Positions 25,766-33,725 of a stretch of 64,000 bases of DNA are shown here, one piece after another. Position 1 is the stretch's first letter. Each line of letters opens with the position of its first letter. The translations under genes were made by a program, and so were the position numbers. Source of the DNA: Mesorhizobium huakuii (GTDB taxonomy: Bacteria; Pseudomonadota; Alphaproteobacteria; Rhizobiales; Rhizobiaceae); NCBI RefSeq assembly GCF_030160235.1, contig NZ_BSNY01000034.1, positions 186,001 through 250,000 on the forward strand, written 5' to 3'. A model generated the notes under the pieces. The model did no database searches, was not told where the DNA came from, and saw only the letters and a program-made list of their open reading frames with translations.

Positions 25766-26923
25766 TCACCGTCCGCCGATGACGCCGATATAGTCCGACA
25801 CCCAGCGGTAATAAGGCACGCACTGGTCGTTCTGGGTGGCGCATTTCGAAACCGGCGTCTTCCAGAACTTGATCTTGTCGAAATTGTCGTAGCCGTTGGT
25901 CTTGCAGCCTTCATCGGTCAAAAGCTCGTTGCCCTTGCAGGCGGCGGGCACCACGGGGAGCGAGCCGAACCAGGCCGAGACATCGCCCTGCACCTTCGGC
26001 GACAGCGAATGTTCGAGCCACATATAGGCGCAGTTCGGGTGGGCGGCGTCGGCTTCCATCATGGTGGTGTCGGCCCAGCCGGTGACGCCCTCTTCCGGCA
26101 CGGTGGAGGCAACCGGCTTCTTGGCGGCGACCAGCGTGTTGACCTGATACGGCCACGATCCGGAGGCGACGACGCCTTCATTCTGGAAATCGTCGACCTG
26201 GATGGCGGCGTCATGCCAGTAGCGGCCAACCAGCGTGCGCTGGACGCGCAGCAGTTCGAGGGCTGCCTTGTACTGGTCCTCGTTCAATTCGTAGGGATCC
26301 TTGATGCCGAGTTCCGGCTTGTGGAACATCAGGTAGTTGGCGGCGTCGGCGATGTGGATCGGGCCGTCATAGGCCTGGACGCGGCCCTTGTTGGACTTGC
26401 CGTCCGGCAGCTTCATCTCCTCGAAGACGACGTTCCAGCTCTTGGGCGCTTCCTTGAACACCTCGGTGTTGTACATCAGGATGTTCGGTCCCCACTGGTA
26501 GGGGACGCCGTAATGCACCTTGTCGACGGTGAACCAGGGGGCGTCCTTCAGCCGGTCGTCGACCGTCTTCCAGCTCGGGATGAGATCGGTGTTGATCGGC
26601 TGCACGCGCTTGCCGGCGACGAGGCGCAGCGAGGCATCACCCGAAGCCGTGACGAGGTCGAAGCCACCCTCGTTCATCAGCGAAACCATCTCATCGGACG
26701 TGTTGGCGGTCTTGACGTTGACCTTGCAGCCGCTCTCTTTCTCGAAGGCGGTGACCCAGTCATAGCCCTTGTCAGTCTCGCCGCGCTCGATATAGCCCGG
26801 CCAGGCAACGATGTTGACCTGGCCCTCGCCCTTGCCGAGTTCCTTGACCTGGGCGATGGCCTGACCGGAGAAGGTCAGCGCGACCGTCAGCGCCGTGCAT
26901 GACTTCAGGAATGAATTCATCAT
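25766..26923 (-). CDS. Polyamine ABC transporter substrate-binding protein (YdcS/PotD type)
   Basis: The 385-aa periplasmic binding protein has a signal peptide (about residues 1-25, cleaved after GQAIA). The mature part has VNIVAWPGYIERG and VPYQWGPNILMYNT, typical of spermidine/putrescine-binding proteins of the extracellular solute-binding family 1. Cysteines late in the chain (CKG, CKTNG, CATQNDQC) could form disulfides. Two adjacent ATGs (26923, 26920) follow GGGAGA; the second has the better spacing. It is the first gene of the polyamine uptake and breakdown cluster. Confidence 0.88.
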   Translation of the reverse strand: MMNSFLKSCTALTVALTFSGQAIAQVKELGKGEGQVNIVAWPGYIERGETDKGYDWVTAFEKESGCKVNVKTANTSDEMVSLMNEGGFDLVTASGDASLRLVAGKRVQPINTDLIPSWKTVDDRLKDAPWFTVDKVHYGVPYQWGPNILMYNTEVFKEAPKSWNVVFEEMKLPDGKSNKGRVQAYDGPIHIADAANYLMFHKPELGIKDPYELNEDQYKAALELLRVQRTLVGRYWHDAAIQVDDFQNEGVVASGSWPYQVNTLVAAKKPVASTVPEEGVTGWADTTMMEADAAHPNCAYMWLEHSLSPKVQGDVSAWFGSLPVVPAACKGNELLTDEGCKTNGYDNFDKIKFWKTPVSKCATQNDQCVPYYRWVSDYIGVIGGR

Positions 26924-27102
26924 CGATCTCCCATTTTGGCGCATGCCCCCGAAACCGCTCCGGTTTTCGCCAGATCACGCGCGGACTGAAAAATATCAGT
27001 TCGAACTATGGACTTGATGCCCCTCTGATGGCGGCTTTGGTCCCTGAAACCGAAGGTGCTTGGAAAATTCCGGTTTCGCAAATTCATTTATCAGAAAGGC
27101 GA

Positions 27103-27119
27103 TATCGGTTTTTCCGATA
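27103..27119 (-). terminator. Small hairpin after the methyltransferase gene
   Basis: TATCGG (27103-27108) pairs with CCGATA (27114-27119) across a run of five T on the plus strand. It begins 14 nt past the stop of the methyltransferase gene on the minus strand. It is a weak terminator candidate, as there is no U-run on the minus transcript. Confidence 0.25.
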
Positions 27120-27132
27120 GACAGCCACCGCT

Positions 27133-27978
27133 TCAGGCAAGCGCCGTCACCAGCCAGCAGGCGGCGTTAAAGCGAGCCTCACCGTCCTCAACGAAAGGCG
27201 CGAACGCGGTTGGCAACACCGCAGTGATCTTTTCGGCCGTTGCCCGGTCAACCTCGCGCAGCGCGGCGCCGAGCGGCCCTAGCCGGGTGGCATACGTCAT
27301 CAGATCGCGTTGGTCGATCCGACACGGGAGGTCCGCCTGTTCGACTTCGATTGAAGCCCAGCCGCTCGCGTCCAGGATCCGCTTCACCTTGGCGCTGTCA
27401 GCAAAGGCAAACTGACCCGGCGCATCGGGGTCCGGCGCGGGTGCGGGCGGCAGGAACGGCGCAGCCGCTCGCGCGGCGGTCGTCATGAAATCATTCTCGA
27501 GCGGACTGCGCCAGGCAACAAAGGCGAGTTTGCCACCGCGCCTCGCTGTCCTTCTTATATTGGCGAACGCGGCCACGGGATCATCGAAGAACATGACACC
27601 GAAGCGCGAGATAACAGCGTCGAAGTGTCCCGATTCGAACGCATATGTCTGGGCATCGCCCACTTCAAAACTTGCGTTTTCTGCCTCTCCCAGCTTCGTG
27701 CGTTCCGTTGCCAGGGCGACAAGCGGCTGCGAGATGTCGAGCCCCACACATCGTCCGCCGTTGCCCACGCGGCGCGCCATCGCCAGGGTTGTAGCGCCGG
27801 CGCCGCAGCCGAGGTCAAGGACATTACCCCCTTCCCCGGGATAGCCGGCGTCGACCACCAGCCGCTCGAACGGCGCCAGTATCTCATCGAGGATCGGCTG
27901 CATCTCGACCCAGGCCTTTCCGCTGACATCGTTCCAGAGCGCGGCTTGGCGTGTGTTTGGCGGTGCGGATTGCGGCAT
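27133..27978 (-). CDS. Class I SAM-dependent methyltransferase
   Basis: The 281-aa methyltransferase has the SAM-binding motif VLDLGCGAGATTLAMA, the acidic loop GLDISQP, and GDAQTYAFESGHFDAVISRFGVMFF. It is of the UbiE/Methyltransf_11 type. The substrate is unknown. It is divergently transcribed from a MerR regulator, and its promoter (TTGACC, 19-bp spacer, TAGAGT) has the long spacer and internal dyad typical of MerR-activated promoters. It is therefore probably the regulator's target. ATG 27978 gives the start MPQSAPPNTRQAALWNDV, which fits the family; the open frame further upstream crosses the promoter. Confidence 0.82.
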   Translation of the reverse strand: MPQSAPPNTRQAALWNDVSGKAWVEMQPILDEILAPFERLVVDAGYPGEGGNVLDLGCGAGATTLAMARRVGNGGRCVGLDISQPLVALATERTKLGEAENASFEVGDAQTYAFESGHFDAVISRFGVMFFDDPVAAFANIRRTARRGGKLAFVAWRSPLENDFMTTAARAAAPFLPPAPAPDPDAPGQFAFADSAKVKRILDASGWASIEVEQADLPCRIDQRDLMTYATRLGPLGAALREVDRATAEKITAVLPTAFAPFVEDGEARFNAACWLVTALA

Positions 27979-28021
27979 AACGGACCTCGCTTTCGTGTTG
28001 CTCTCACCGATCGTCGCGAGC

Positions 28022-28052
28022 ACTCTACGAGTTCAAGCCGACTTGAGGTCAA
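28022..28052 (-). promoter_or_regulatory. MerR-type promoter with 19-bp spacer and dyad operator
   Basis: On the minus strand, -35 TTGACC (28047-28052) and -10 TAGAGT (28022-28027) are separated by 19 bp. The spacer holds the inverted repeat TCAAG-N4-CTTGA (28033-28046). This over-long spacer with a central dyad is the hallmark of promoters untwisted by MerR-family activators. The site also covers the ribosome-binding region of the merR-like gene, allowing self-repression. Confidence 0.65.
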
Positions 28053-28054
28053 GC

Positions 28055-28537
28055 ATGAAAGACATGGACATTGCCGAAGTGTCGCGCCGCACCGGCGTGC
28101 CCGCCTCGACACTTCGCTACTACGAGGAAAAGGGCCTCATCGCCTCGACCGGTCGTCGCGGCCTGCGCCGCCTGTTCGACCCGGCCGTCCTGGAACGGCT
28201 CGCCTTGATTGCGCTCGGACGCGCCGGTGGATTCGCATTGGACGAGATTTCCGCGATGCTGGCGCCCGACGGCCTGGATAAAATGGATCGAGGGCGCCTG
28301 GATGCCAAGGCGGACGAATTGGACCGCACCATTCAGCGCCTCACCGCGATCCGAGAGGCTTTGCGTCACGCCGCCAGATGTCCGGCCGCCCGGCCAATGG
28401 AGTGCCCGACGTTCCGCCGCGCCATCAGGCTTGCAGGCGCCGGCCGCTTCGACGTTGCGCCGATCGGGCCGTTCAAGGCAGAGGCGGTTTCCGTCACAAG
28501 GCGCAAGCGCGAGCCTGGTAACGTCCGCCTGGAGTAG
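28055..28537 (+). CDS. MerR-family regulator
   Basis: The 160-aa protein has an N-terminal MerR winged helix (DIAEVSRRTGVPASTLRYYEEKGLI), a coiled-coil dimerisation helix (LDKMDRGRLDAKADELDRTI), and a C-terminal segment with two Cys (RCPAARPMECPTF). It resembles MerR-type regulators of redox or organic stress rather than metal-specific ones, but the effector cannot be stated. ATG 28055 has GAGG just upstream, within the operator. It is divergent from the methyltransferase gene. Confidence 0.85.
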   Translation: MKDMDIAEVSRRTGVPASTLRYYEEKGLIASTGRRGLRRLFDPAVLERLALIALGRAGGFALDEISAMLAPDGLDKMDRGRLDAKADELDRTIQRLTAIREALRHAARCPAARPMECPTFRRAIRLAGAGRFDVAPIGPFKAEAVSVTRRKREPGNVRLE

Positions 28538-28542
28538 GCCAA

Positions 28543-28673
28543 GCTAGATCAGTTCATCGTTTCACGGAAACGGCGAACTGCTCCAACTCTTTGTTTTGAC
28601 GCAATTCCCAAGGGAAGGTGCTATGCGCTTTTCCCGGGAAAACCGCTCACACTTCTCCCGGAATTGCTCTAGC
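28543..28673. repeat. MITE-like element, copy 1
   Basis: The 131-bp element begins GCTAGATCAGTTC and ends GAATTGCTCTAGC, giving terminal inverted repeats. Internally it shares GGAAACGGCGAAC, CTCTTTGTTTTGACGCAATTCC and AAAACCGCTCACACTT-like blocks with the copy at 58514-58621. It carries about 24 extra bases in the middle. Its right end contains the stop codon of the LysR gene (28669-28671). Confidence 0.8.
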
Positions 28674-29574
28674 GACGGACCGTGCGCTGCGACTGGGCAA
28701 GGCCGATGAAATCGCGCGCCGCCTGCGGCAGGCTGGAGCCACGCCGCCACACCATGCCGACCTGCACCACCGGCAAGGAGCCCGAAATATCGCGCGATTC
28801 GATGCGGTCGCCTTCGAGCGACCATGGCCGATAGACGAGATCGGGCAGCAGCGCCACGCCGGCGCCGGTGGCGACCAGGCTGCGCACGGCTTCCACCGAA
28901 CGGGTGCGGAAGGCGACATGCGGCTTGGCGCCGATCGCCGTCAGCAGTTTTCCCGTGTTCTCCTCGATCTCGTCGACAGTGAGCATGATCAGCGGCTCGC
29001 CGGCGATATCGCCAATGCTGATGATGTCGGCGCCGACGAGCGAATGGCCGAGCGGCAGCCACAGGCGGTAGGCCGAGACTTCGAGGATTTCCGACTGCAG
29101 CGCCGTACGATCGCGCAAATTGGAGGTGACCATGACGGCGATGTCGAGCTTGCCGCCAATCAGCAGGTGTTCGAGGTAGTCGCCATTGTCCTCGATGGCC
29201 GAGACCTCGACGCCCGGATAGGCGCGGCGGTAGCGGGAAAGCAGATCCGACAGCACATAGCCGGCGACCAGCGAGGTGACGCCGAGTTGCAGCCGCCCTC
29301 CAGCCACAGCCTGCTCGCCGGAAAAAGAGCGGCGGGCGTCGGACACGTCGGCAAGGATCTTGGTCGCGTGGCGCAGGAACTGGTGGCCCTTATGGGTGAT
29401 GTTGAGGCCGCGCGGATGGCGTTCGAACAGTTCGACGCCGAGATCGCTTTCAAGCTCCTTGATCGCTTCGGTGACCGACGATTGCGAAATGGAGAGGTTC
29501 TGTGCGGCGCCCGACACCGTGCCTTGTTCGGCAACGGCGATGAAGAACTGCAGCTGGCGGATGGTGAAGGCCAT
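28669..29574 (-). CDS. LysR-family transcriptional regulator
   Basis: The 301-aa protein has an N-terminal LysR HTH (MAFTIRQLQFFIAVAEQG, AAQNLSISQSSVTEAIKELE) and a substrate-binding domain. ATG 29574 is chosen because it gives the canonical LysR start; an upstream ATG would add 19 residues. It lies 81 bases downstream of the dedA-like gene on the same strand, and its stop codon falls within a MITE-like repeat. The effector and target are unknown. Confidence 0.85.
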   Translation of the reverse strand: MAFTIRQLQFFIAVAEQGTVSGAAQNLSISQSSVTEAIKELESDLGVELFERHPRGLNITHKGHQFLRHATKILADVSDARRSFSGEQAVAGGRLQLGVTSLVAGYVLSDLLSRYRRAYPGVEVSAIEDNGDYLEHLLIGGKLDIAVMVTSNLRDRTALQSEILEVSAYRLWLPLGHSLVGADIISIGDIAGEPLIMLTVDEIEENTGKLLTAIGAKPHVAFRTRSVEAVRSLVATGAGVALLPDLVYRPWSLEGDRIESRDISGSLPVVQVGMVWRRGSSLPQAARDFIGLAQSQRTVRR

Positions 29575-29655
29575 GGCCGGACTAAACACCGGCGGCCGGG
29601 CGAAGGAAAGCCGATGGCGGAACTTATCCAATGACCGGAGACTGGTGCCATGCGC

Positions 29656-30273
29656 TCAGCCGAGCGCCAGCCTGATGCGCCGCCGCCATGCGGGGCCATA
29701 GCGCAATGCAAGCATGAAGGCCGTCTCCAGCGCCACGACAATGACGATGATGCGCAAGCCCACCGTGAAGGAATCCTGGCCACTGCCGCGCAAGAGATAA
29801 CCGGTCAGGAGGAAGCCTGTATTCCAGATGGTGGCGCCCAGCAGTGTCGCCATCGCGAAGGGCAGTGCCGGCAGACAAAGCGCGCCGGCCGCGATCGGCA
29901 GATAGTTGCGCACCGTCGGGATAAACTGCGCCAGCAGCGACACCCGGACATGATTGCGGCGATAGGCCTGGCCAAGCTTGCGGTAGGTTGCCGGGCGCAG
30001 GAAGACATACCTGCCGACCCGTTCGATCAGCCGATCGGCACGGTCGAATCCGATCCGGCGGCCAACGCCATACCAGACAAGGCAGCCGGCGAAGGAGGCA
30101 AGTGTCGTCACCGCCAGCAGGATCGCCAGCATCGAACTATCCGGCGCCGCCGTCATGCCGAGGAACAGCAGCAGCACATGCGAGGGCGGAACCGGCAGGA
30201 TCTTCTCGGTGAAGGCAAGGCAGAAGACACCGAACAGGCCGAAGCCGAGAATGGCCGACAACGGACCCGTCAT
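29656..30273 (-). CDS. DedA-family membrane protein
   Basis: The 205-aa integral membrane protein is of the DedA (SNARE-associated) family. It has several hydrophobic segments and the family segment FIPTVRNYLPIAAGALCLP, including the R that follows FIPT. DedA proteins are linked to membrane lipid carrier recycling, proton motive force and envelope stress. Its start overlaps the stop of the PmtA-like methyltransferase gene (ATGA at 30270-30273). That coupling suggests a shared role in the membrane. Confidence 0.85.
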   Translation of the reverse strand: MTGPLSAILGFGLFGVFCLAFTEKILPVPPSHVLLLFLGMTAAPDSSMLAILLAVTTLASFAGCLVWYGVGRRIGFDRADRLIERVGRYVFLRPATYRKLGQAYRRNHVRVSLLAQFIPTVRNYLPIAAGALCLPALPFAMATLLGATIWNTGFLLTGYLLRGSGQDSFTVGLRIIVIVVALETAFMLALRYGPAWRRRIRLALG

Positions 30274-30869
30274 GCGAAGCGCCAGTCATAGGTCCCGAGC
30301 GTCTTGACCCTGGTGACGCGATAGACCGTCGCCGGCGGGAAATTGCGAAAGGTATGGCCGACCCGCGTGACTTCGAGATCGAGCCGGTCAAGAAGCGACT
30401 GGTCGAACGGGCAGCGCCGGCCGAGCGTGAACTGGTAGAGCGCCGCGCCCGGGCGCAGATTCGCAAAGACGCCTTCGAGAATGGCAAGCGTCTTGCGCGG
30501 CGAAATCAGGCGGAAGGGCAGCCCGCTGACGGCAGCGCCAACCACCGGCCCAGGGAAGAGCGACAGATGGCGCAGACCGACGGCATCCATCTCGACGATC
30601 CGGGCGGCGGGAAAGCGGCGCATGAGAAGCGCGGCAAAATCCGGATCGGATTCGATCAGCGTCAGATCGTCTTCCCTCACCCCGCGTGACAGCAGCGCCC
30701 GTGTGAACGGGCCGGTTCCGGGACCGAGCTCCAGCACCGGGCCTGTCTGGGGACCGATATCGCGTGTCATCAATGCCGCCAGGGTGGAACTGGACGGCGT
30801 GACGGAGCCGACCCTGAACGGCGCAACGGTCCACGCCATGAGAAAAGACAGGGCATCATGTGCAGGCAT
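30270..30869 (-). CDS. PmtA-like phospholipid N-methyltransferase
   Basis: The 199-aa SAM-dependent methyltransferase has motif VLELGPGTGPFTRALL and a tail FPPATVYRV. The LELGPGTG motif, size and N-terminal FRVGSVTPSS element match rhizobial phosphatidylethanolamine N-methyltransferase PmtA and its relatives. A second possibility is an rRNA adenine dimethylase-like enzyme, which shares the motif, but the start MAWTVAPFRVGSVTPSS favours PmtA. It is coupled to dedA and divergent from a two-component system across a 291-bp gap in which I see no gene. Confidence 0.75.
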   Translation of the reverse strand: MPAHDALSFLMAWTVAPFRVGSVTPSSSTLAALMTRDIGPQTGPVLELGPGTGPFTRALLSRGVREDDLTLIESDPDFAALLMRRFPAARIVEMDAVGLRHLSLFPGPVVGAAVSGLPFRLISPRKTLAILEGVFANLRPGAALYQFTLGRRCPFDQSLLDRLDLEVTRVGHTFRNFPPATVYRVTRVKTLGTYDWRFA

Positions 30870-31160
30870 AAGCAACCTCAATCCCGGACAACGGCACGCC
30901 AACCAATTTGGCGCGGCCGCTTGATTTCGTTTCGGCGTCGGACCCGAACCTGTTGCATCGTCGAGCCCGACGCCTTGACGCCGGCATGGGCGGTTCCTGC
31001 CGACCGGCGCTGTTTGCCGTGGCTGGATTGCATAGACATTGCGCAATAGCTTGGACGCAAAGAAAGAACTTGCCGGCCTCGAGCCATTCGGCTTTGCCAT
31101 GTCCACGCAATGTTGGCGCGGTAGCGCCCGATGTGGTGTGTTCGTTGCCGGGGAGTGTGG

Positions 31161-31835
31161 ATGCGGATCTTGCTGGTCGAAGACGAGCCCGAGATGGTCT
31201 CGGCGCTGCGTGCCGCGCTGAGGCGCCACGACATGGTGGTCGATCACGCCGGCACGTTGCTCGAGGCGGAAGGCTTCGTTGCCGTCGACAGCTACGACGC
31301 CATCCTGCTCGACCGCCAGTTGCCTGACGGCGACGGGCTGTCGCTGGTGCCGAGATTGCGCTCGGCGGCGAACACGACGCCGGTGCTGGTGCTGACGGCG
31401 AGAGGCGACACATCAGACAAGGTCGATGGGCTGGACATGGGCGCGGACGACTATCTGGCAAAACCGTTCGCCTTCGAGGAACTGCTGGCCCGCTTGCGCG
31501 CCTTGCTCAGGCGGCCGGCGCCGATGCAGTCGCAATTCATCCGCGCCGGCCATCTGGTGCTCGATGTCGGACATCGCGAGGCGGCGATCCGCGGCGAGCC
31601 GCTCAGCCTGCCGCGACGTGAATTGCTGGTGCTGGAAGCGCTGATGCGGCGCACCGGGCGCATGGTGCAGCGCGAGGCGCTGATGGAAGCGGTGTTCGGC
31701 CTCGACGACGAGATTCAGTCCAATGCGCTCGACACCCATGTCTCACGCCTGCGCCGCAAGCTTGCCGACGCCGATGCCGGGGTGACGATCAACGGCATTC
31801 GCGGCGTCGGCTATCTGCTGCGCGAAACGACGTGA
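31161..31835 (+). CDS. OmpR-family response regulator
   Basis: The 224-aa protein has a receiver domain (phospho-acceptor Asp51 in AILLDRQLPDGDG, Lys in LAKPFAFEEL) and a C-terminal winged helix (about residues 130-220, ending NGIRGVGYLL). ATG 31161 follows GGGGAG. The cognate kinase gene starts 10 bases after its stop. It is divergent from the pmtA-dedA pair, which is a plausible target. The signal is unknown. Confidence 0.92.
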   Translation: MRILLVEDEPEMVSALRAALRRHDMVVDHAGTLLEAEGFVAVDSYDAILLDRQLPDGDGLSLVPRLRSAANTTPVLVLTARGDTSDKVDGLDMGADDYLAKPFAFEELLARLRALLRRPAPMQSQFIRAGHLVLDVGHREAAIRGEPLSLPRRELLVLEALMRRTGRMVQREALMEAVFGLDDEIQSNALDTHVSRLRRKLADADAGVTINGIRGVGYLLRETT

Positions 31836-31845
31836 GCCTCAAGCA

Positions 31846-33207
31846 ATGAGCCTCAAACGCCCGCGTTCGCTCAAATGGAGCCTGGTGCTGCGCATCGCCT
31901 TGCTGCAATGCGCGATGCTGACGCTGATCATCATCGGCATTCTCGGCGCGTTGCTCGCCACCGGCCTCATTCCGCACGACTATGAGGACGGCACGATGGA
32001 CGTGCTGGCGGATGCGGTGGCGCGTGACGCGGGCAGCAAGCTCGTGCTGCGCGAGACCTCGGATCTGACGAAGCTGCGATCCGACGTCCCCGGCCTCTGG
32101 TTCATCATCCGCGACAAGCAGGGACAGCGGCTGCAGGAAGGTACGGTTCCGACCATCTTCCAACCTTTCGCCGGGCTGCTGGACACGATCAGCGACGCGC
32201 GTATCGACCATTCCATCGGCGAGAGCGCGCCGCCAGATGCAAAGATCCGCTGGACCGAGACGGCCGCGGGCAACGTCCAGATCTTCACCGGCACCAAGGG
32301 CGGGCTTTCGCTGCTGCGCCTGCTCGGGCAGGCGCCGGCATTCTTCCTGCAGGGCATATTGCCGCTTGCCGGCCTCATGGCGCTGGCCACGCTGTTCGCG
32401 ACGCCCTGGGTGGTGCGCGGCGCGCTGTCGGGTCTTGGCCATGCGGCCGCCGAGGCCGAACGTATCGACATCGACCAGCGCGGCGTGCAATTGCCGCTGA
32501 AGGACGTGCCGACGGAAGTGGCACCGCTGGTGAAAGCAGTGAATGCAGCCCTTGCGCGCCTCGACAAGGGCTACGAGCGCCACAAGCGCTTCCTGACCGA
32601 CGCCGCCCATGAGCTCCGGACTCCGGTCGCCATCCTCAACACGCGCCTGGCCTCGCTGCCGGCGACACCGGAGCGGGCCCGGCTGCTGCAGGACGCAGCA
32701 CGGCTTTCGACGCTGACCGACCAGTTGCTCGACCTGCAACGCCTCGACCGGCAGACCTCGCCTTTCGAGAAAGTCGATCTCGTGACGATCGCGCGCGGCG
32801 TCATCGTCGATCTGGCGCCGATGGCGTTTTCAGCCGGATACGAGATGTCGTTCGAGCCGGAACGGGAAACCGTTTTTGCCACCGGCGACCGCACGGCGAT
32901 CGAGCGCGCGGTGACCAACATCGTCCAGAACGCCATCGAGCATGGCGGCAGGGCTGGCAAGATCACCGTCAGTGTCACCGCTCCCGCCGTCATCGAGGTG
33001 CGGGACGAAGGCGACGGCGTGCCGCCAGCCGAGCGCGAACGCATCTTCGAGCCCTTCTACCGGCTGCGCCCCCAGGATCACGGCGCCGGGCTCGGCCTCA
33101 ACCTGGTGCAGGAGATCATGCAACTGCATGGCGGGCGTATCGATATCCTCGACGGCAAGCCGAGCGGCGCCTGCTTCCGGATGAGTTTTCGCGCCTTGTC
33201 GGCATAG
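31846..33207 (+). CDS. Two-component sensor histidine kinase
   Basis: The 453-aa inner-membrane kinase has a first membrane segment near residues 15-45, a periplasmic region up to about 160, a second membrane segment about 165-190, a HAMP-like linker, the dimerisation domain with His255 in HELRTPVA, and an ATPase domain with NIVQNAIEHGG, DEGDGVP and GAGLGLNLV. It is intact and pairs with the response regulator just upstream. The sensing domain has no recognisable ligand pocket. Confidence 0.92.
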   Translation: MSLKRPRSLKWSLVLRIALLQCAMLTLIIIGILGALLATGLIPHDYEDGTMDVLADAVARDAGSKLVLRETSDLTKLRSDVPGLWFIIRDKQGQRLQEGTVPTIFQPFAGLLDTISDARIDHSIGESAPPDAKIRWTETAAGNVQIFTGTKGGLSLLRLLGQAPAFFLQGILPLAGLMALATLFATPWVVRGALSGLGHAAAEAERIDIDQRGVQLPLKDVPTEVAPLVKAVNAALARLDKGYERHKRFLTDAAHELRTPVAILNTRLASLPATPERARLLQDAARLSTLTDQLLDLQRLDRQTSPFEKVDLVTIARGVIVDLAPMAFSAGYEMSFEPERETVFATGDRTAIERAVTNIVQNAIEHGGRAGKITVSVTAPAVIEVRDEGDGVPPAERERIFEPFYRLRPQDHGAGLGLNLVQEIMQLHGGRIDILDGKPSGACFRMSFRALSA

Positions 33208-33241
33208 CACCGTCCTTAACGACAAAATTGCGTTGGTGTGT

Positions 33242-33275
33242 TTGACATCGACGAAATCGTAACTAATTAAGTTAC
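33242..33275 (+). promoter_or_regulatory. Promoter-operator of the Rrf2 gene, predicted leaderless
   Basis: TTGACA (33242-33247), a 16-bp spacer and TAATTA (33264-33269) form a good promoter whose expected start point is the A of ATG 33276. The dyad GTAACT-N5-AGTTAC (33259-33275) covers the -10 box and ends at the start codon. There is no Shine-Dalgarno sequence. The site fits autoregulation by the Rrf2 protein. Confidence 0.6.
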
Positions 33276-33725
33276 ATGAAACGCAACAGCCGACTGTCCT
33301 CCACCTTGCACATTCTCGTCCACATGGCCGAGAAGCCAGAGCACGCGCTGACCTCCGAGCAGCTCGCCACCTTCATCCACACCAATCCGGTGGTGGTGCG
33401 TCGCACCATCGCCGGCTTGCGCGACGCCGGCATCGTCACCTCGTCGCGCGGGCATGGCGGCGGCTGGCTGCTGGGACGCGCGCCCGAAAACATTTCGCTG
33501 GCCGAGATCGGTGCCGCGCTTGGCGAGACGCTGCTGCCGTTCAGCACCGAGCCGGAAAGCCCGGGTTGCCTTGTCGAACAGGCGGTGATCGCCGTGCTCG
33601 ACGATTTTCGCATCGCGGCCGAAAAGCTGCTGGCGGAGAAGCTCAGCCGCATCACGCTGGCCGACCTGACCGCCGACTTCCGCCGCCGTTACGACCTCAT
33701 TGGAGTTTCCAGCCATGCAGTATGA
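33276..33725 (+). CDS. Rrf2-family transcriptional regulator
   Basis: The 149-aa protein has the Rrf2 winged helix (STLHILVHMAEKPEHALTSEQLA, VRRTIAGLRDAGIVTSSRGHGGGW). It has only one Cys, in the ESPGCLVEQAV region, so it is not an IscR-like cluster-binding member; it resembles the YwnA-type branch. It overlaps the following flavoprotein gene by 11 bases, indicating a two-gene operon, and a dyad operator sits at its start codon. Confidence 0.88.
   Translation: MKRNSRLSSTLHILVHMAEKPEHALTSEQLATFIHTNPVVVRRTIAGLRDAGIVTSSRGHGGGWLLGRAPENISLAEIGAALGETLLPFSTEPESPGCLVEQAVIAVLDDFRIAAEKLLAEKLSRITLADLTADFRRRYDLIGVSSHAV

Noticed and set aside
30870-31247. Upstream extension of the PmtA-like protein
   Set aside because: The extra 126 residues are Arg/Pro/Ser-rich, lack family similarity and run across the divergent promoter region of the response regulator gene.
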